Assembly: GCA_048264105.1 (NCBI GenBank)
Contig: JBLXDJ010000001.1
Coordinates: 930,001 to 994,000, forward strand
DNA: 64,000 nt
Direction: 5' to 3'
Source: Oceanospirillum sp048264105
GTDB taxonomy: Bacteria > Pseudomonadota > Gammaproteobacteria > Pseudomonadales > Halomonadaceae
The notes beneath the pieces were generated by a model, which did no database searches, was not told where the DNA came from, and saw nothing but the letters and a program-made list of their open reading frames with translations. The number at the start of each line of letters is the position of its first letter. Within the stretch, counting starts at the first letter, position 1. Below are positions 9,059 through 17,276 of this stretch, one piece after another. Made by a program: the position numbers and the translations under genes.

Positions 9059-9766
9059 TTAATAAACCTTAAAACTCTCCGGCCAAATAAAGAAGTCACC
9101 ATATTTACCGGTTTTGGCCTCACCGCCCGCACTTACGCCTTTCTGGGTCAGGTTTTGTTTACCTTCTTTCTCTTCCACATAACCTTCGGCAACCAGTTTC
9201 TCAATCAGCTCTGGTGTTTTCATTTTTAACTTTGCTGCAAGCTTTGATGAGGTGAGTTTGCCGGTAGGGTTATCCGCTTTGCCTTTTACTTGCTTGGCTT
9301 TAACGTCTCCTTCCTTGTCCACTTTCTGCATGGTGATGCGTACCTCATCACTAACGCGAATAATCCGCTGTGCCTCTTCATAGGCATCACGGTACATTTC
9401 CACGTCTTCGTCACGGGACAGGTAAATCCCCATCTCGTTGTTATTCACCTGACTGAACTCATACAGATTCAGACTGGTGATGATGCAGTCGGTCTCATTC
9501 ATGTAGCACTTAGCGTGCAGGTTCTTGCAGAAACTGGTGCGGATAAAGGTCAGATCATTCAGCCAGCTGATTTCGTTGGGTTGAAGCTCGCTTTTGCCAT
9601 AAACAATACGAACATCAATTTTCAGCCGGTTTTTGTCCTCTAATAACTCTTTGATGCGGTCATTCAGTTTGAGGAAAGGACTTATCAGGATCAGGCGCTC
9701 GGAGGCATTTTTGATCAGCTCTTCGAGGTAATAATTAGTGGCGGTGGTATTTAGAAACTTAGCCAT
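9059..9766 (-). CDS. Phospholipase-D-like family protein (PLDc_2 type)
   Basis: A 235-residue protein with one PLD half-site. It starts ATNYYLEELIKNASERLILISPFL, typical of PLDc_2 proteins. The motif region is NLHAKCYMNETDCIITSLNLYEFS, with His and Lys of HxK present; the following acidic position is Glu/Asp-rich rather than the exact HxKx4D. The NNNEMGIYL strand follows. The C-terminal ~70 residues look like a winged helix (KLAAKLKMKTPELIEKLVAEGY) and end in GKYGDFFIWPESF. Single-HKD proteins include dimeric nucleases, so a nuclease role is plausible. The ATG at 9766 has GGGAG upstream; the frame is open to 9829. It lies directly upstream of the DUF3644 gene. Confidence 0.72.
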   Translation of the reverse strand: MAKFLNTTATNYYLEELIKNASERLILISPFLKLNDRIKELLEDKNRLKIDVRIVYGKSELQPNEISWLNDLTFIRTSFCKNLHAKCYMNETDCIITSLNLYEFSQVNNNEMGIYLSRDEDVEMYRDAYEEAQRIIRVSDEVRITMQKVDKEGDVKAKQVKGKADNPTGKLTSSKLAAKLKMKTPELIEKLVAEGYVEEKEGKQNLTQKGVSAGGEAKTGKYGDFFIWPESFKVY

Positions 9767-9848
9767 TACATGAAGCTCCCTTTCTTGGCAATTATCAGCG
9801 GATAAAAGCAGAGTTAAGTCAGAACACAAGGTTCAGATGCAGAAGGCT

Positions 9849-9865
9849 TTGGTATCCGATACCAA
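9849..9865. promoter_or_regulatory. Palindrome upstream of the PLD-like gene (candidate operator)
   Basis: TTGGTATC-C-GATACCAA is a perfect 8-bp inverted repeat around one central base, about 85 bp upstream of the PLD-like start. The short centre makes an RNA hairpin unlikely and suits a dimeric repressor. No known regulator is identified. Confidence 0.4.
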
Positions 9866-9933
9866 AAGCTGTGCAGGGAGGCTTTGAATTTGAGAGGAGA
9901 GTTCCATCTTCAGACCAGGCCGCATCCTTGCCT

Positions 9934-9970
9934 AACGCATCCGCGTTTATTTTGCAGACATAAAGTCTGC
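9934..9970. repeat. Two adjacent small inverted repeats
   Basis: AACGC-ATCC-GCGTT (9934-9947) and GCAGAC-ATAAA-GTCTGC (9954-9970) lie side by side in the 250-bp non-coding stretch between the PLD-like gene and the DUF2442 terminator. They may be a small mobile or REP-like element; nothing else is seen in this stretch. Confidence 0.35.
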
Positions 9971-10025
9971 GTTCCTTAGTTCACTAATATTGGAGTCTAT
10001 CGAATACAACTTCTTGAGTACACAA

Positions 10026-10056
10026 ACAAAAAGTCGGATAGCACGCTACCCGACTT
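10026..10056 (-). terminator. Rho-independent terminator of the DUF4160-DUF2442 operon
   Basis: On the minus strand AAGTCGG (10056-10050) pairs with CCGACTT (10037-10031) and is followed by TTTGTTTG. It lies 24 bp past the DUF2442 stop. Confidence 0.8.
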
Positions 10057-10079
10057 CGATAAAAGGAGGGAAAAGAAGA

Positions 10080-10334
10080 TTACTGAACCGCTTGACTCTG
10101 TTTTAACTGAAGCTCTTTCAGAAATTCAGGTGCTAAGTCTGCCCCATTCGGCCAGACAACGGTTTCCAGCTCAGGATCAACCACCAACTGCTGAAATGTA
10201 CCGATATCTTTGAGAGGTTCAAACACCGAACCTTTGAGCACACCTTCCAGATCCACCTCACCTGAGGTGTCATCATCAAAGGCAACCCAAATTTTATAAC
10301 CGGATAAATACTTAGCCGATGTAACGTGCAGCAT
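10080..10334 (-). CDS. DUF2442 domain protein
   Basis: An 84-residue protein with the DUF2442 pattern: VTSAKYLSGYKIWVAFDDDTSGEVDL, then the proline-less FEPLKD and the closing VVWPNGADLAPEFL. Function is unknown. DUF2442 genes are very often the partner of DUF4160 genes, as here, and the pair has been suspected of being a toxin-antitoxin or stress module; that is not shown by this sequence. It starts 3 nt after the DUF4160 stop, so translation is probably coupled. Confidence 0.85.
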   Translation of the reverse strand: MLHVTSAKYLSGYKIWVAFDDDTSGEVDLEGVLKGSVFEPLKDIGTFQQLVVDPELETVVWPNGADLAPEFLKELQLKQSQAVQ

Positions 10335-10337
10335 GAT

Positions 10338-10595
10338 CTACTCCAAGGGTTCAATATTCATCAAGGGTTCGCCATCTCTGGCTCTTCGCCAATTCTCTTC
10401 CAGCTCATCTTTATGGATAACAAGCCATTCCTGAACAAAACTGGTCGCCCTTTTAGGTAATTGTCCCTCAAGAATGGTTCCATCGAAAGCGAATAACGCC
10501 TCTTGGGCTGAATACTTCGCATGAAAATGAGGCGGATTGTGATCGTTAAAGTACATGGCGATCAGAACTCCGTAAAACCGACTGATAATAGGCAT
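10338..10595 (-). CDS. DUF4160 domain protein
   Basis: An 85-residue protein with the DUF4160 signature: MPIISRFYGVLIAMYFNDHN, then PPHFHAKYS, then a long C-terminal helix EWLVIHKDELEENWRRAR. The PPHFHA histidines are the most conserved point of the family. Function is unknown. It is the first gene of a two-gene leftward operon with DUF2442. The pair lies next to the DUF3644/PLD genes and forms with them the accessory stretch of this window. Confidence 0.88.
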   Translation of the reverse strand: MPIISRFYGVLIAMYFNDHNPPHFHAKYSAQEALFAFDGTILEGQLPKRATSFVQEWLVIHKDELEENWRRARDGEPLMNIEPLE

Positions 10596-10716
10596 AAGTC
10601 ATCCTTCCTGGATTGTATTTTTCCTGTGCCTGAAAAGTATCGGTTAATTTCCCTCTAACTGCCAAACCGGTATCCTTAGCCCCCTGTTTTTCACGCTTGC
10701 TACCGGTGCTTTACCC

Positions 10717-13440
10717 ATGACATCCCCTGCTTCATCCGCTAACAATCCGTCATCCACTGAAACCGACCTGCCGATTCTGGCGCAGGTGCCGGAGCTGGTC
10801 GCTCAGCTGCACACTCAGGAGCTGGCGTTGCTGTCGGCGGAGCCGGGTGCCGGTAAGACCACCCGCCTGCCTATCGCGCTGATGCAGCACCCTGACTTCC
10901 AGAACGGAAAGATCATTATGACCGCGCCCCGTCGGGTGGCGGCGCAGGCGGCGGCCTCTTATATGGCGGGGCTGATCGGGGAATCCGTGGGTGACAGCAT
11001 CGGTTATCGGGTCAAGGGCGATCATAAGGTGAGCCGCAATACCCGACTGGAGCTGGTGACCTCCGGTGTGCTGCTGCGGATGTTGCAGAACGACCCGACC
11101 TTAGAGGGCGTAAGCCTGGTGATTCTGGATGAGTTTCACGAGCGCACCGTAGACAGCGATCTGATTCTGGCGCTGTGCCGTCAGATGAATCTGCTATATC
11201 GGGATGAGGATCCGGCGGGGCTGCTGGTGATGTCGGCGACGCTGGCTCAGGAGGCGCTGGAAGCCGCGTTACAGGTGCCGATTCTGTTCTGCGAGGGGCG
11301 CACCTTCCCGCTGGAATACCGCTACAACCGTACCAGTGTGCCGGTCTCCGAGCGGGTGCAGGCGACGGTTGATACCTGCTTAGAGGTCATTGACGCCTCT
11401 CACAAAGAACAAGATGGAGATATCCTCTGCTTTCTGCCCGGTGTTGGTGAGATCAATCGGGTGACGGAAGCCCTCTCTGCCCGCTGCCAGCAAGCCGGAA
11501 TTGACCTGCGCCAGCTGCACGGTCAGCAGAAACTGGCGGAACAGCAGGCGGCTATCGCTCCGGCGCAAAACGGTATGCGCCGCTGTATTCTGGCGACAGC
11601 CATTGCCGAGACCAGTCTGACCATCGACGGCATCACCTTAGTCATCGATTCCGGCCTTGCACGTGAAGCCCGTTTTGATAAAGAAGCCGGTGTCGTGCGC
11701 CTGTATACCCGATCCGTGACCCGTGCCGAAGCGAAACAGCGCGCCGGTCGAGCCGGTCGTACTCAGGCAGGTACGGCGTTTCGCTGCTGGAGTGAAGATC
11801 AGCAGGGGGCTCTCTCTGCCCAGCCGGAGCCGGAGATCAACCGGCAGGATCTGTCGGAGCTGGCCCTGCAGCTGATTCAGTGGGGTTCGGATGATCCGCA
11901 GGAGTTTGATTGGGTCACGCCGCCGCCCAAAGCGCGCTGGCAAAGCGCCCTCTCCCGCCTGCAACAGCTTAAGCTGGTGCAGGCCGCTCAGGGCGGCGGC
12001 AGTCTGCAGCTGACGGAATTCGGGCAAGCCTCCCGTGAGCTGGTGCTGTCGGCACACCTGGGGCGCGGCTGGCTCAGCCTGTTAAAAGCGGCGGATCAGA
12101 CTGCCAAGAACCTTAACGCCGATCAGCTGGCGGCCAGTGCCTTTATCTTCAGTCTGCTGCAGGAAGGCGCACACCTGCCGGAGAACGAGCTGTTAGCCGC
12201 CTGCGAGCAGCTGATTCAGTCCCGTGATGCGGGTCATAAAGCCCAGTGTAAACGCATCGAACAGGGTGCGCTTCGCCTGCTGAAAGAAAGCCAACAGCTG
12301 ATCAAACAACCTAAAGGCAATGCAACAAATACGAACACTGTATATAAAAACAGTGAAGACTTACTCCCGCTGTTAAGTGCAGCCCAGAAGCCTGCCGCCA
12401 GCCTGATAACCCAGCTGCAGAACGCCACCTTTACCGACCTGATGATTGAAGGCCTGTGTCACGCTTATCCCGACAAGGTAGGTCTGAAACAGGCTCAAAG
12501 CAGCTCGAAACAAGCCACATCAAACAACGGTGATGCCGGTATCTACAAACTGAGCAATGGCCGACAGGCGCAGCTGAAAAGCCATCAGCAACCGGAGTTT
12601 GTTATCGCCCTGCACGCCCGCTCTTTCAGTCAGGACAGTCGGGAAACCCTGACTCTTTGGCTGATACCGGATAAAAAAACAGTGGCCGCTCACTTATCCG
12701 ATCAGATCCTGCAGCAGCCGTTTTGTCACTGGCAGGGGGATCGGCTGATTAACAGCGTACAAACCCGCCTTGGGCAACTGGTGCTGGATGAGAAACAGGG
12801 TGATAAACCGGATCAGGCCGCACTGAATCAGGCGGGTATTCTGCGCCTGCAGCAACAGGGGATTGATGCCCTGCCCTGGCAGGAGGCGGATATCCGGTTA
12901 CGCCAGCGTATTGAGTTTCTGCGTTTGAACGGCGAGGGGCAGAATGATGAAGAACAATGGCCGGATCTGTCCGATCAGGGGCTGTTGGATTCTGCAGAGG
13001 ATTGGCTGGTGCCGTTTCTGAGCGGTGTCAATAATCAGCGCCAGTGGCAGCAGCTGCCGGTGGGCGACATGCTGAAAAGCCTGCTCAGCTGGCCGCAACA
13101 GCAGGCGCTGGACAGTTTGGCACCGGCAGCACTGAAAGTCGCTTCCGGCCGCACGGTAAAGATCGATTACAGCCAGAACCCACCCACCGTCAGCACCAAA
13201 CTGCAGGAGATGTTCGGTACCGAGAATGTCCCAGCGATTGCGGGAGTTCCCGTCAGTATTCATCTGCTCTCACCTGCAGGTCGCCCCTTGGCCGTGACCT
13301 CAAACCTTGCAACTTTCTGGCGGGAGGTTTATCCCGAAGTGCGTAAAGAGATGCGGGGTCGTTACCCAAAACATCCCTGGCCGGAAGATCCATTGACCGC
13401 AGAAGCCACCCACAAAACCAAACGGGCGCTGGGACAGTGA
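10717..13440 (+). CDS. hrpB: ATP-dependent helicase HrpB
   Basis: A 907-residue DEAH-type superfamily 2 helicase. Visible motifs: Walker A AEPGAGKTTR (GAGKT 44-48), DEFHERTVDSDL (138-141), SAT as VMSATLA, and the family VI motif QRAGRAGRT. The helicase core is followed by HA2 and the HrpB-specific C-terminal domain ending RYPKHPWPEDP. HrpB proteins of most gammaproteobacteria are about 810-850 residues; the extra length here lies partly in a low-complexity insert around residues 525-600. Function in cells is poorly known; RNA or DNA remodelling is inferred from family. No good ribosome site precedes the ATG at 10717. It is convergent with the Lrp-type gene, 19 bp apart. Confidence 0.93.
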   Translation: MTSPASSANNPSSTETDLPILAQVPELVAQLHTQELALLSAEPGAGKTTRLPIALMQHPDFQNGKIIMTAPRRVAAQAAASYMAGLIGESVGDSIGYRVKGDHKVSRNTRLELVTSGVLLRMLQNDPTLEGVSLVILDEFHERTVDSDLILALCRQMNLLYRDEDPAGLLVMSATLAQEALEAALQVPILFCEGRTFPLEYRYNRTSVPVSERVQATVDTCLEVIDASHKEQDGDILCFLPGVGEINRVTEALSARCQQAGIDLRQLHGQQKLAEQQAAIAPAQNGMRRCILATAIAETSLTIDGITLVIDSGLAREARFDKEAGVVRLYTRSVTRAEAKQRAGRAGRTQAGTAFRCWSEDQQGALSAQPEPEINRQDLSELALQLIQWGSDDPQEFDWVTPPPKARWQSALSRLQQLKLVQAAQGGGSLQLTEFGQASRELVLSAHLGRGWLSLLKAADQTAKNLNADQLAASAFIFSLLQEGAHLPENELLAACEQLIQSRDAGHKAQCKRIEQGALRLLKESQQLIKQPKGNATNTNTVYKNSEDLLPLLSAAQKPAASLITQLQNATFTDLMIEGLCHAYPDKVGLKQAQSSSKQATSNNGDAGIYKLSNGRQAQLKSHQQPEFVIALHARSFSQDSRETLTLWLIPDKKTVAAHLSDQILQQPFCHWQGDRLINSVQTRLGQLVLDEKQGDKPDQAALNQAGILRLQQQGIDALPWQEADIRLRQRIEFLRLNGEGQNDEEQWPDLSDQGLLDSAEDWLVPFLSGVNNQRQWQQLPVGDMLKSLLSWPQQQALDSLAPAALKVASGRTVKIDYSQNPPTVSTKLQEMFGTENVPAIAGVPVSIHLLSPAGRPLAVTSNLATFWREVYPEVRKEMRGRYPKHPWPEDPLTAEATHKTKRALGQ
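12336..12355. promoter_or_regulatory. LexA-box-like palindrome inside hrpB
   Basis: The 20-bp site has CACTG, then TATATAAAAA, then CAGTG: an exact CTG-N10-CAG with AT-rich centre, as in the E. coli-type SOS box. It lies in the hrpB coding region (codons ~540-547), in a segment that looks like a lineage-specific insert. No gene starts nearby. Confidence 0.4.
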
Positions 13441-13459
13441 AGCAAGCGTAATGACTCGC

Positions 13460-13939
13460 TCAATCCCGCTTAAAGCCATAAGGCACATTTCGGCGCTTCA
13501 CCGGTGTGGATTTGACGATAGAGGTATTGGTATCTGCCAATGCGGAGACCTGATCCAGAATATCATCCAGCTGCGGCATGCTCTGGAAGCAGATACGGGC
13601 GTAGAAGCAGTCTTCACCGGTGACCTTGTCACACTCGATAATCTCCGGGATATCCTGAATCAGGGCTTCCAGCTGCTTGAGTTTGCCGGGGTACTGGCGC
13701 ATGCGAACAAGGGCGGTCAGCGGGTAGCCGAGACTTTCCGGATCAAGTTCCAGACTGTATTTGTTGATCACACCCAACTCTTCCATCCGTTTCAGACGTT
13801 CGTTAATGCTGGGCGAGGACATATTCACCGCGCGCGCCATCTCAGCCACGGAGATGCGGGCGTTGTCATCCAATAGCGCCAACAGGCGGCTATCGATGGC
13901 ATCCGGAGACCAATTTTCGTTTTTAAGGATTTTCCGCAT
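13460..13939 (-). CDS. Lrp/AsnC-family transcriptional regulator
   Basis: A 159-residue one-component regulator. The N-terminal winged helix includes DAIDSRLLALLDDNARISVAEMA and the recognition helix MSSPSINERLKRMEELGVI. The C-terminal RAM/effector domain ends with KSTPVKRR, typical of the family. Lrp/AsnC proteins bind amino acids and form octamers on DNA. It is divergent from the EamA permease at 14055 with a 115-bp shared region, so it very likely controls that transporter, which may export an amino acid. Specificity is inferred only from this pairing. Confidence 0.92.
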   Translation of the reverse strand: MRKILKNENWSPDAIDSRLLALLDDNARISVAEMARAVNMSSPSINERLKRMEELGVINKYSLELDPESLGYPLTALVRMRQYPGKLKQLEALIQDIPEIIECDKVTGEDCFYARICFQSMPQLDDILDQVSALADTNTSIVKSTPVKRRNVPYGFKRD

Positions 13940-14054
13940 TTTCTCTCTCTTTTTTAAAGCCCGTAGCTTTCACAGCCTTATTTATGCCATTAGAGTCTGG
14001 CTCAGTGACTATTAATCTATGTCTAATCAAAACGGTTAGCAAAGGATTTAAAAA

Positions 14055-14978
14055 ATGATGCAATCTGATAAAAAAGGCACGCTGGAGATGGTCACCGCCA
14101 TGGTGCTCTCCGGCACCATAGGTTTTTTTGTGATCGAGTCCGGTCAGTCGTTCTGGAACGTGGTGTTTTTCCGCTGCCTGATCGGCGCACTGTTTCTGGG
14201 GGGCTATATCGCGTTAACCGGTCAGTTCCGTCGGGAACAGTTTGATCTGAAGGTGCTGGGTCTGATTATCGCAGGCGGTATCACTCTGGTCGGCAACTGG
14301 GTGCTGCTGTTTGCCTCTTTCGATCATATCCCCTTCTCGATCGCGACTATCGCCTATCATCTGCAGCCGATTATGCTGGTGATCGCCGGTGCCTTGCTGG
14401 CTCGTCAGCTACCGGGGCTGCATATTCTGTTCTGGCTGGCAGTTGCCTTAGGCGGGCTTTGGTTGGTGGTGGGTTTGGATTCAACTCAGCTAACGGCGCT
14501 GTTTGGCGGCCAGTCCGCCACGGAATCTGTGATGACCGGCCTGCTACTTGCACTGGGCGCAGCCTTGCTGTACACCATCACTACCCTGCTGACCAAGAAA
14601 GTCAGCGATATTCCTTCTGGTGTGATCGCCTTTGTACAGGTGCTGTTGGGCGGTGTTTTCCTGCTGCCGTTTGTGGAGTTTGGCGACCTGCCGACTGAGT
14701 TACCGGCATGGGGTTATCTGGCCTTTCTGGGTCTGATCAATACCGGTTTTATGTATGTGATTATGTACGATGCCTTCCAGCGTCTGAGCACCTCGCTGAT
14801 TGCGATTCTCTCTTTCATCTATCCGGTGGTCGCGCTGTTTGTGGATTACGCGGCCTATGATCACGCGATTACCCTGGCTCAGGGACTTGGGGTGGTACTG
14901 ATTCTTCTGGCGGTCTGTGCGGTGAAATTCGACTGGAAACTGCGCTTTAAAGTACAGGCATTAGGTGCTGCCAGTTAA
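14055..14978 (+). CDS. DMT-family (EamA) transporter
   Basis: A 307-residue inner-membrane permease with ten predicted helices in two EamA repeats (residues ~10-140 and ~160-290). Each repeat ends with the typical glycine- and proline-rich helix (YHLQPIMLVIAGALLARQ; FIYPVVALFVDY). DMT permeases commonly export amino acids or related metabolites. The ATG at 14055 has AAAGGA upstream. The divergent Lrp/AsnC gene supports an amino-acid-linked role; the substrate is not known. A strong bidirectional terminator follows. Confidence 0.9.
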   Translation: MMQSDKKGTLEMVTAMVLSGTIGFFVIESGQSFWNVVFFRCLIGALFLGGYIALTGQFRREQFDLKVLGLIIAGGITLVGNWVLLFASFDHIPFSIATIAYHLQPIMLVIAGALLARQLPGLHILFWLAVALGGLWLVVGLDSTQLTALFGGQSATESVMTGLLLALGAALLYTITTLLTKKVSDIPSGVIAFVQVLLGGVFLLPFVEFGDLPTELPAWGYLAFLGLINTGFMYVIMYDAFQRLSTSLIAILSFIYPVVALFVDYAAYDHAITLAQGLGVVLILLAVCAVKFDWKLRFKVQALGAAS

Positions 14979-15007
14979 GTCTGTTTTCTGCAAAATGCGC
15001 TAAACAC

Positions 15008-15053
15008 AAAACGGCCTCTGTCACTTGATCATAAGTGACAGAGGCCGTTTTTA
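15008..15053. terminator. Bidirectional rho-independent terminator
   Basis: A 19-bp perfect stem (15008-15026 with 15033-15051) around GATCAT, with A4 and T5 at its ends. It serves the rightward permease and the leftward CBS-GGDEF gene. Confidence 0.93.
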
Positions 15054-15080
15054 TATCCACCTTACTTAAGGCTACAAAGG

Positions 15081-16418
15081 CTACTCAGCAACTTCCACAC
15101 GGTTCCGGCCATTGGCTTTGGCCTGATACATCGCTTTGTCTGCCCGCAGAATAATGGAATGGAAGGTATCTTCAGAGCGGTATTCTGCAACCCCAAAGCT
15201 GCAGGTGACATGTCCCACCTCTTCCAATAGCAACTCACTGACGCTGACCCGAAGTTTATCCGCCACGGTGATCGCATCTTCAAGGGAGGTCGAGGGAAGA
15301 ATGGCGACAAACTCCTCCCCGCCCCAACGGGCAAAAATATCGGTAATACGCATCTGCTTGCTGATGCAGTGGCTGATTTTCTGCAGCACATGATCCCCGG
15401 CGGCATGGCCGTAGGTATCGTTCACCTTTTTGAAGTGATCGACATCGAAAAAGATGATGGAGAAGGACTGGGACTGATAACGGCGCACCCGGTCGATCTC
15501 TTTCTGCAGTTCCAGCTCAAACTTGACCCGGTTATAAACACCGGTCAGATGATCCACCACGGACAGCTCTTCAAACTTGGTAGCCCGCACTTTAAGGGCA
15601 CGGTTCATCTCTTTAAGCTGTGCATCATTGTTGCGCACCAGCTCTGACCAGCGGGTATAGATGCGAGAGATCAGCTCGCCCTGAGTGATCTGACCAACGA
15701 TCATGCCTTCATGGTCTTCCACGATCAGACGCTTAAACTGACGGCTCTGAATAAAATCCAGCGCCTCTCTGATGGAGGCATCGTAGTGAATGGTCTCGAT
15801 CGGGCTGCTCATATAGGTGGAAACCGGCAGCTGCAGGTCTTGCTCCTCGCCGAACAGTTTGACCACATCCTTGGTGGTAATGATGCCTGCCGGCTCTGCG
15901 ATGTCAAAAACCATCACGCAATCGTTCAGCATGTGATCCATCAGGCCAATAACATCGATAGTGGCGTCTGTTACCTGAGCACATTTCAGGTGCTGACTAT
16001 GGATAATTTCGCCAATGGAACGCTTTTCCAGCAACAGCTGAGGATCAACACTGGAGATAATTTCGGTATAGAAGACAACACCGGTCAGGTTATCGGATGC
16101 ATCCGTCACGCAGAGGCATTCGATATCATGGCTGACCTCATCGAGAATATCAGACAGGAGCGCGTCTTCGCTGATGGCAAACAAGCGATCATATTTGATC
16201 GTATTAATGGGGAGTTCAAAGTCGATTTTAGCCAATCGCAATCGAATCAGATCATTGGCCGTCAGCAGTCCGAACCGGTGCTGCTCATTATCAGAGGTCA
16301 CGATGATATTTCGGTGATTTTCCTGATACATCAGATCAACCGCACTCTGTATCGAGCAATTATCGGCGATCTTAATCACATTTTTCTGGGCAATATCTCT
16401 GATTTTAAGATTGTTCAA
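15081..16418 (-). CDS. Diguanylate cyclase with four CBS motifs (CBS-CBS-GGDEF)
   Basis: A 445-residue cytoplasmic protein. Residues ~1-125 and ~130-250 hold two CBS pairs (starts KIRDIAQKNVIKIADNCSIQ; STYMSSPIETIHYDASIREAL). A linker helix leads to a GGDEF domain from about residue 285 (DHLTGVYNRVKFE). The active site is RWGGEEF, and an intact inhibitory I-site, RITD, lies five residues before it, so it should make c-di-GMP with product inhibition. CBS pairs bind adenine nucleotides, so output may follow energy state; that is inference. It is one of two cyclase genes read leftwards within 4 kb. Confidence 0.93.
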   Translation of the reverse strand: MNNLKIRDIAQKNVIKIADNCSIQSAVDLMYQENHRNIIVTSDNEQHRFGLLTANDLIRLRLAKIDFELPINTIKYDRLFAISEDALLSDILDEVSHDIECLCVTDASDNLTGVVFYTEIISSVDPQLLLEKRSIGEIIHSQHLKCAQVTDATIDVIGLMDHMLNDCVMVFDIAEPAGIITTKDVVKLFGEEQDLQLPVSTYMSSPIETIHYDASIREALDFIQSRQFKRLIVEDHEGMIVGQITQGELISRIYTRWSELVRNNDAQLKEMNRALKVRATKFEELSVVDHLTGVYNRVKFELELQKEIDRVRRYQSQSFSIIFFDVDHFKKVNDTYGHAAGDHVLQKISHCISKQMRITDIFARWGGEEFVAILPSTSLEDAITVADKLRVSVSELLLEEVGHVTCSFGVAEYRSEDTFHSIILRADKAMYQAKANGRNRVEVAE

Positions 16419-16565
16419 CAGGCAGTCCTTCTCTCGCAGGGGGGTTACACAAAGACCGTCGATAAAGGTTACAATCCACGCCCTTTTAGCGTTTTAACGC
16501 TCTTTTTATAGTCTTATTGTACTGCCAATTAACATTCAGAATGTAGCGTCAATCGACAGTTTTTT

Positions 16566-17252
16566 ATGATCAGAATTGAATTTGAATATGCCGATAGCCT
16601 GAAAACCGATTTTGAGGTTAAAGGTGAGTTTTATCGCCTGAAGCGTGATGACAACACGGCTGTTATCTGTCGCCGTCGGGTGGAGATTACCCTTAAGTCC
16701 GGTTCGATTGAACAACCTGTCGATGCCGTGGCCGTGCTGATGAACCCCGGCAGTATTCGCTTTGCAGATCCTGAGGTTGACCCGGAATCAGACCTGCCTC
16801 TGATAAACAATGCCGCACAACTGCCCCTTCGTGACAGCCATCTGAAACCCCTTAAGCCGGATAATACCCAGTACCAACTGATGCGTTTAATGCGCCAGAT
16901 GGGCTGGCAAAAACTGCGGCTGATTAACCTGTCGGATCTGTGTGATGCCAACAGCGCCTCTTTTGCCCGCCGTTATCAGGCTCTGGACCATGAAGCGCTT
17001 CCCCACAGCCTGCTGCATCCCAGTCGGGATAAAGAGCTGAGCCGCCTGTTAAAGGCAGATCATCTGCTGCTGGCCTGGGGCAGTAATCCGGTTCAGCAGG
17101 CGGATGCAGAAGCCTTTCTCAAACGGGTCAGACGGCGAAAACCGGTGGGACTGGCACTGGAATCACCCTGGTATCGCTTCGCCAGCCCTTACCGAAAAGA
17201 CCAGAAAATGAGCTGGTTGCAGGAGATGACCCACCTGCTGAAACAGGCCTGA
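16566..17252 (+). CDS. Hypothetical protein, DUF1643-like
   Basis: A 228-residue cytoplasmic protein of unknown function. The segment VDAVAVLMNPGSIRF, followed by NNTQYQLMRLMRQMGW-like text, LRLINLSDLCDANS and HLLLAWGSNP, resembles DUF1643 proteins (LMNPS, then YxR, then NLF, then WG). The first 50 residues form an additional basic beta-rich part (KRDDNTAVICRRRVEI). DUF1643 proteins have no established activity. It is flanked by two diguanylate cyclase genes on the other strand; a link to c-di-GMP is possible but unsupported. No clear ribosome site is visible, so the start is uncertain. Confidence 0.6.
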   Translation: MIRIEFEYADSLKTDFEVKGEFYRLKRDDNTAVICRRRVEITLKSGSIEQPVDAVAVLMNPGSIRFADPEVDPESDLPLINNAAQLPLRDSHLKPLKPDNTQYQLMRLMRQMGWQKLRLINLSDLCDANSASFARRYQALDHEALPHSLLHPSRDKELSRLLKADHLLLAWGSNPVQQADAEAFLKRVRRRKPVGLALESPWYRFASPYRKDQKMSWLQEMTHLLKQA

Positions 17253-17276
17253 AGCCCTTCGTTGATTCAGTCGGTG

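Noticed and set aside
9829..10079. Hidden small gene or RNA in the 250-bp stretch beside the PLD-like gene
   Set aside because: Only short inverted repeats and a terminator are visible; no convincing start with ribosome site.
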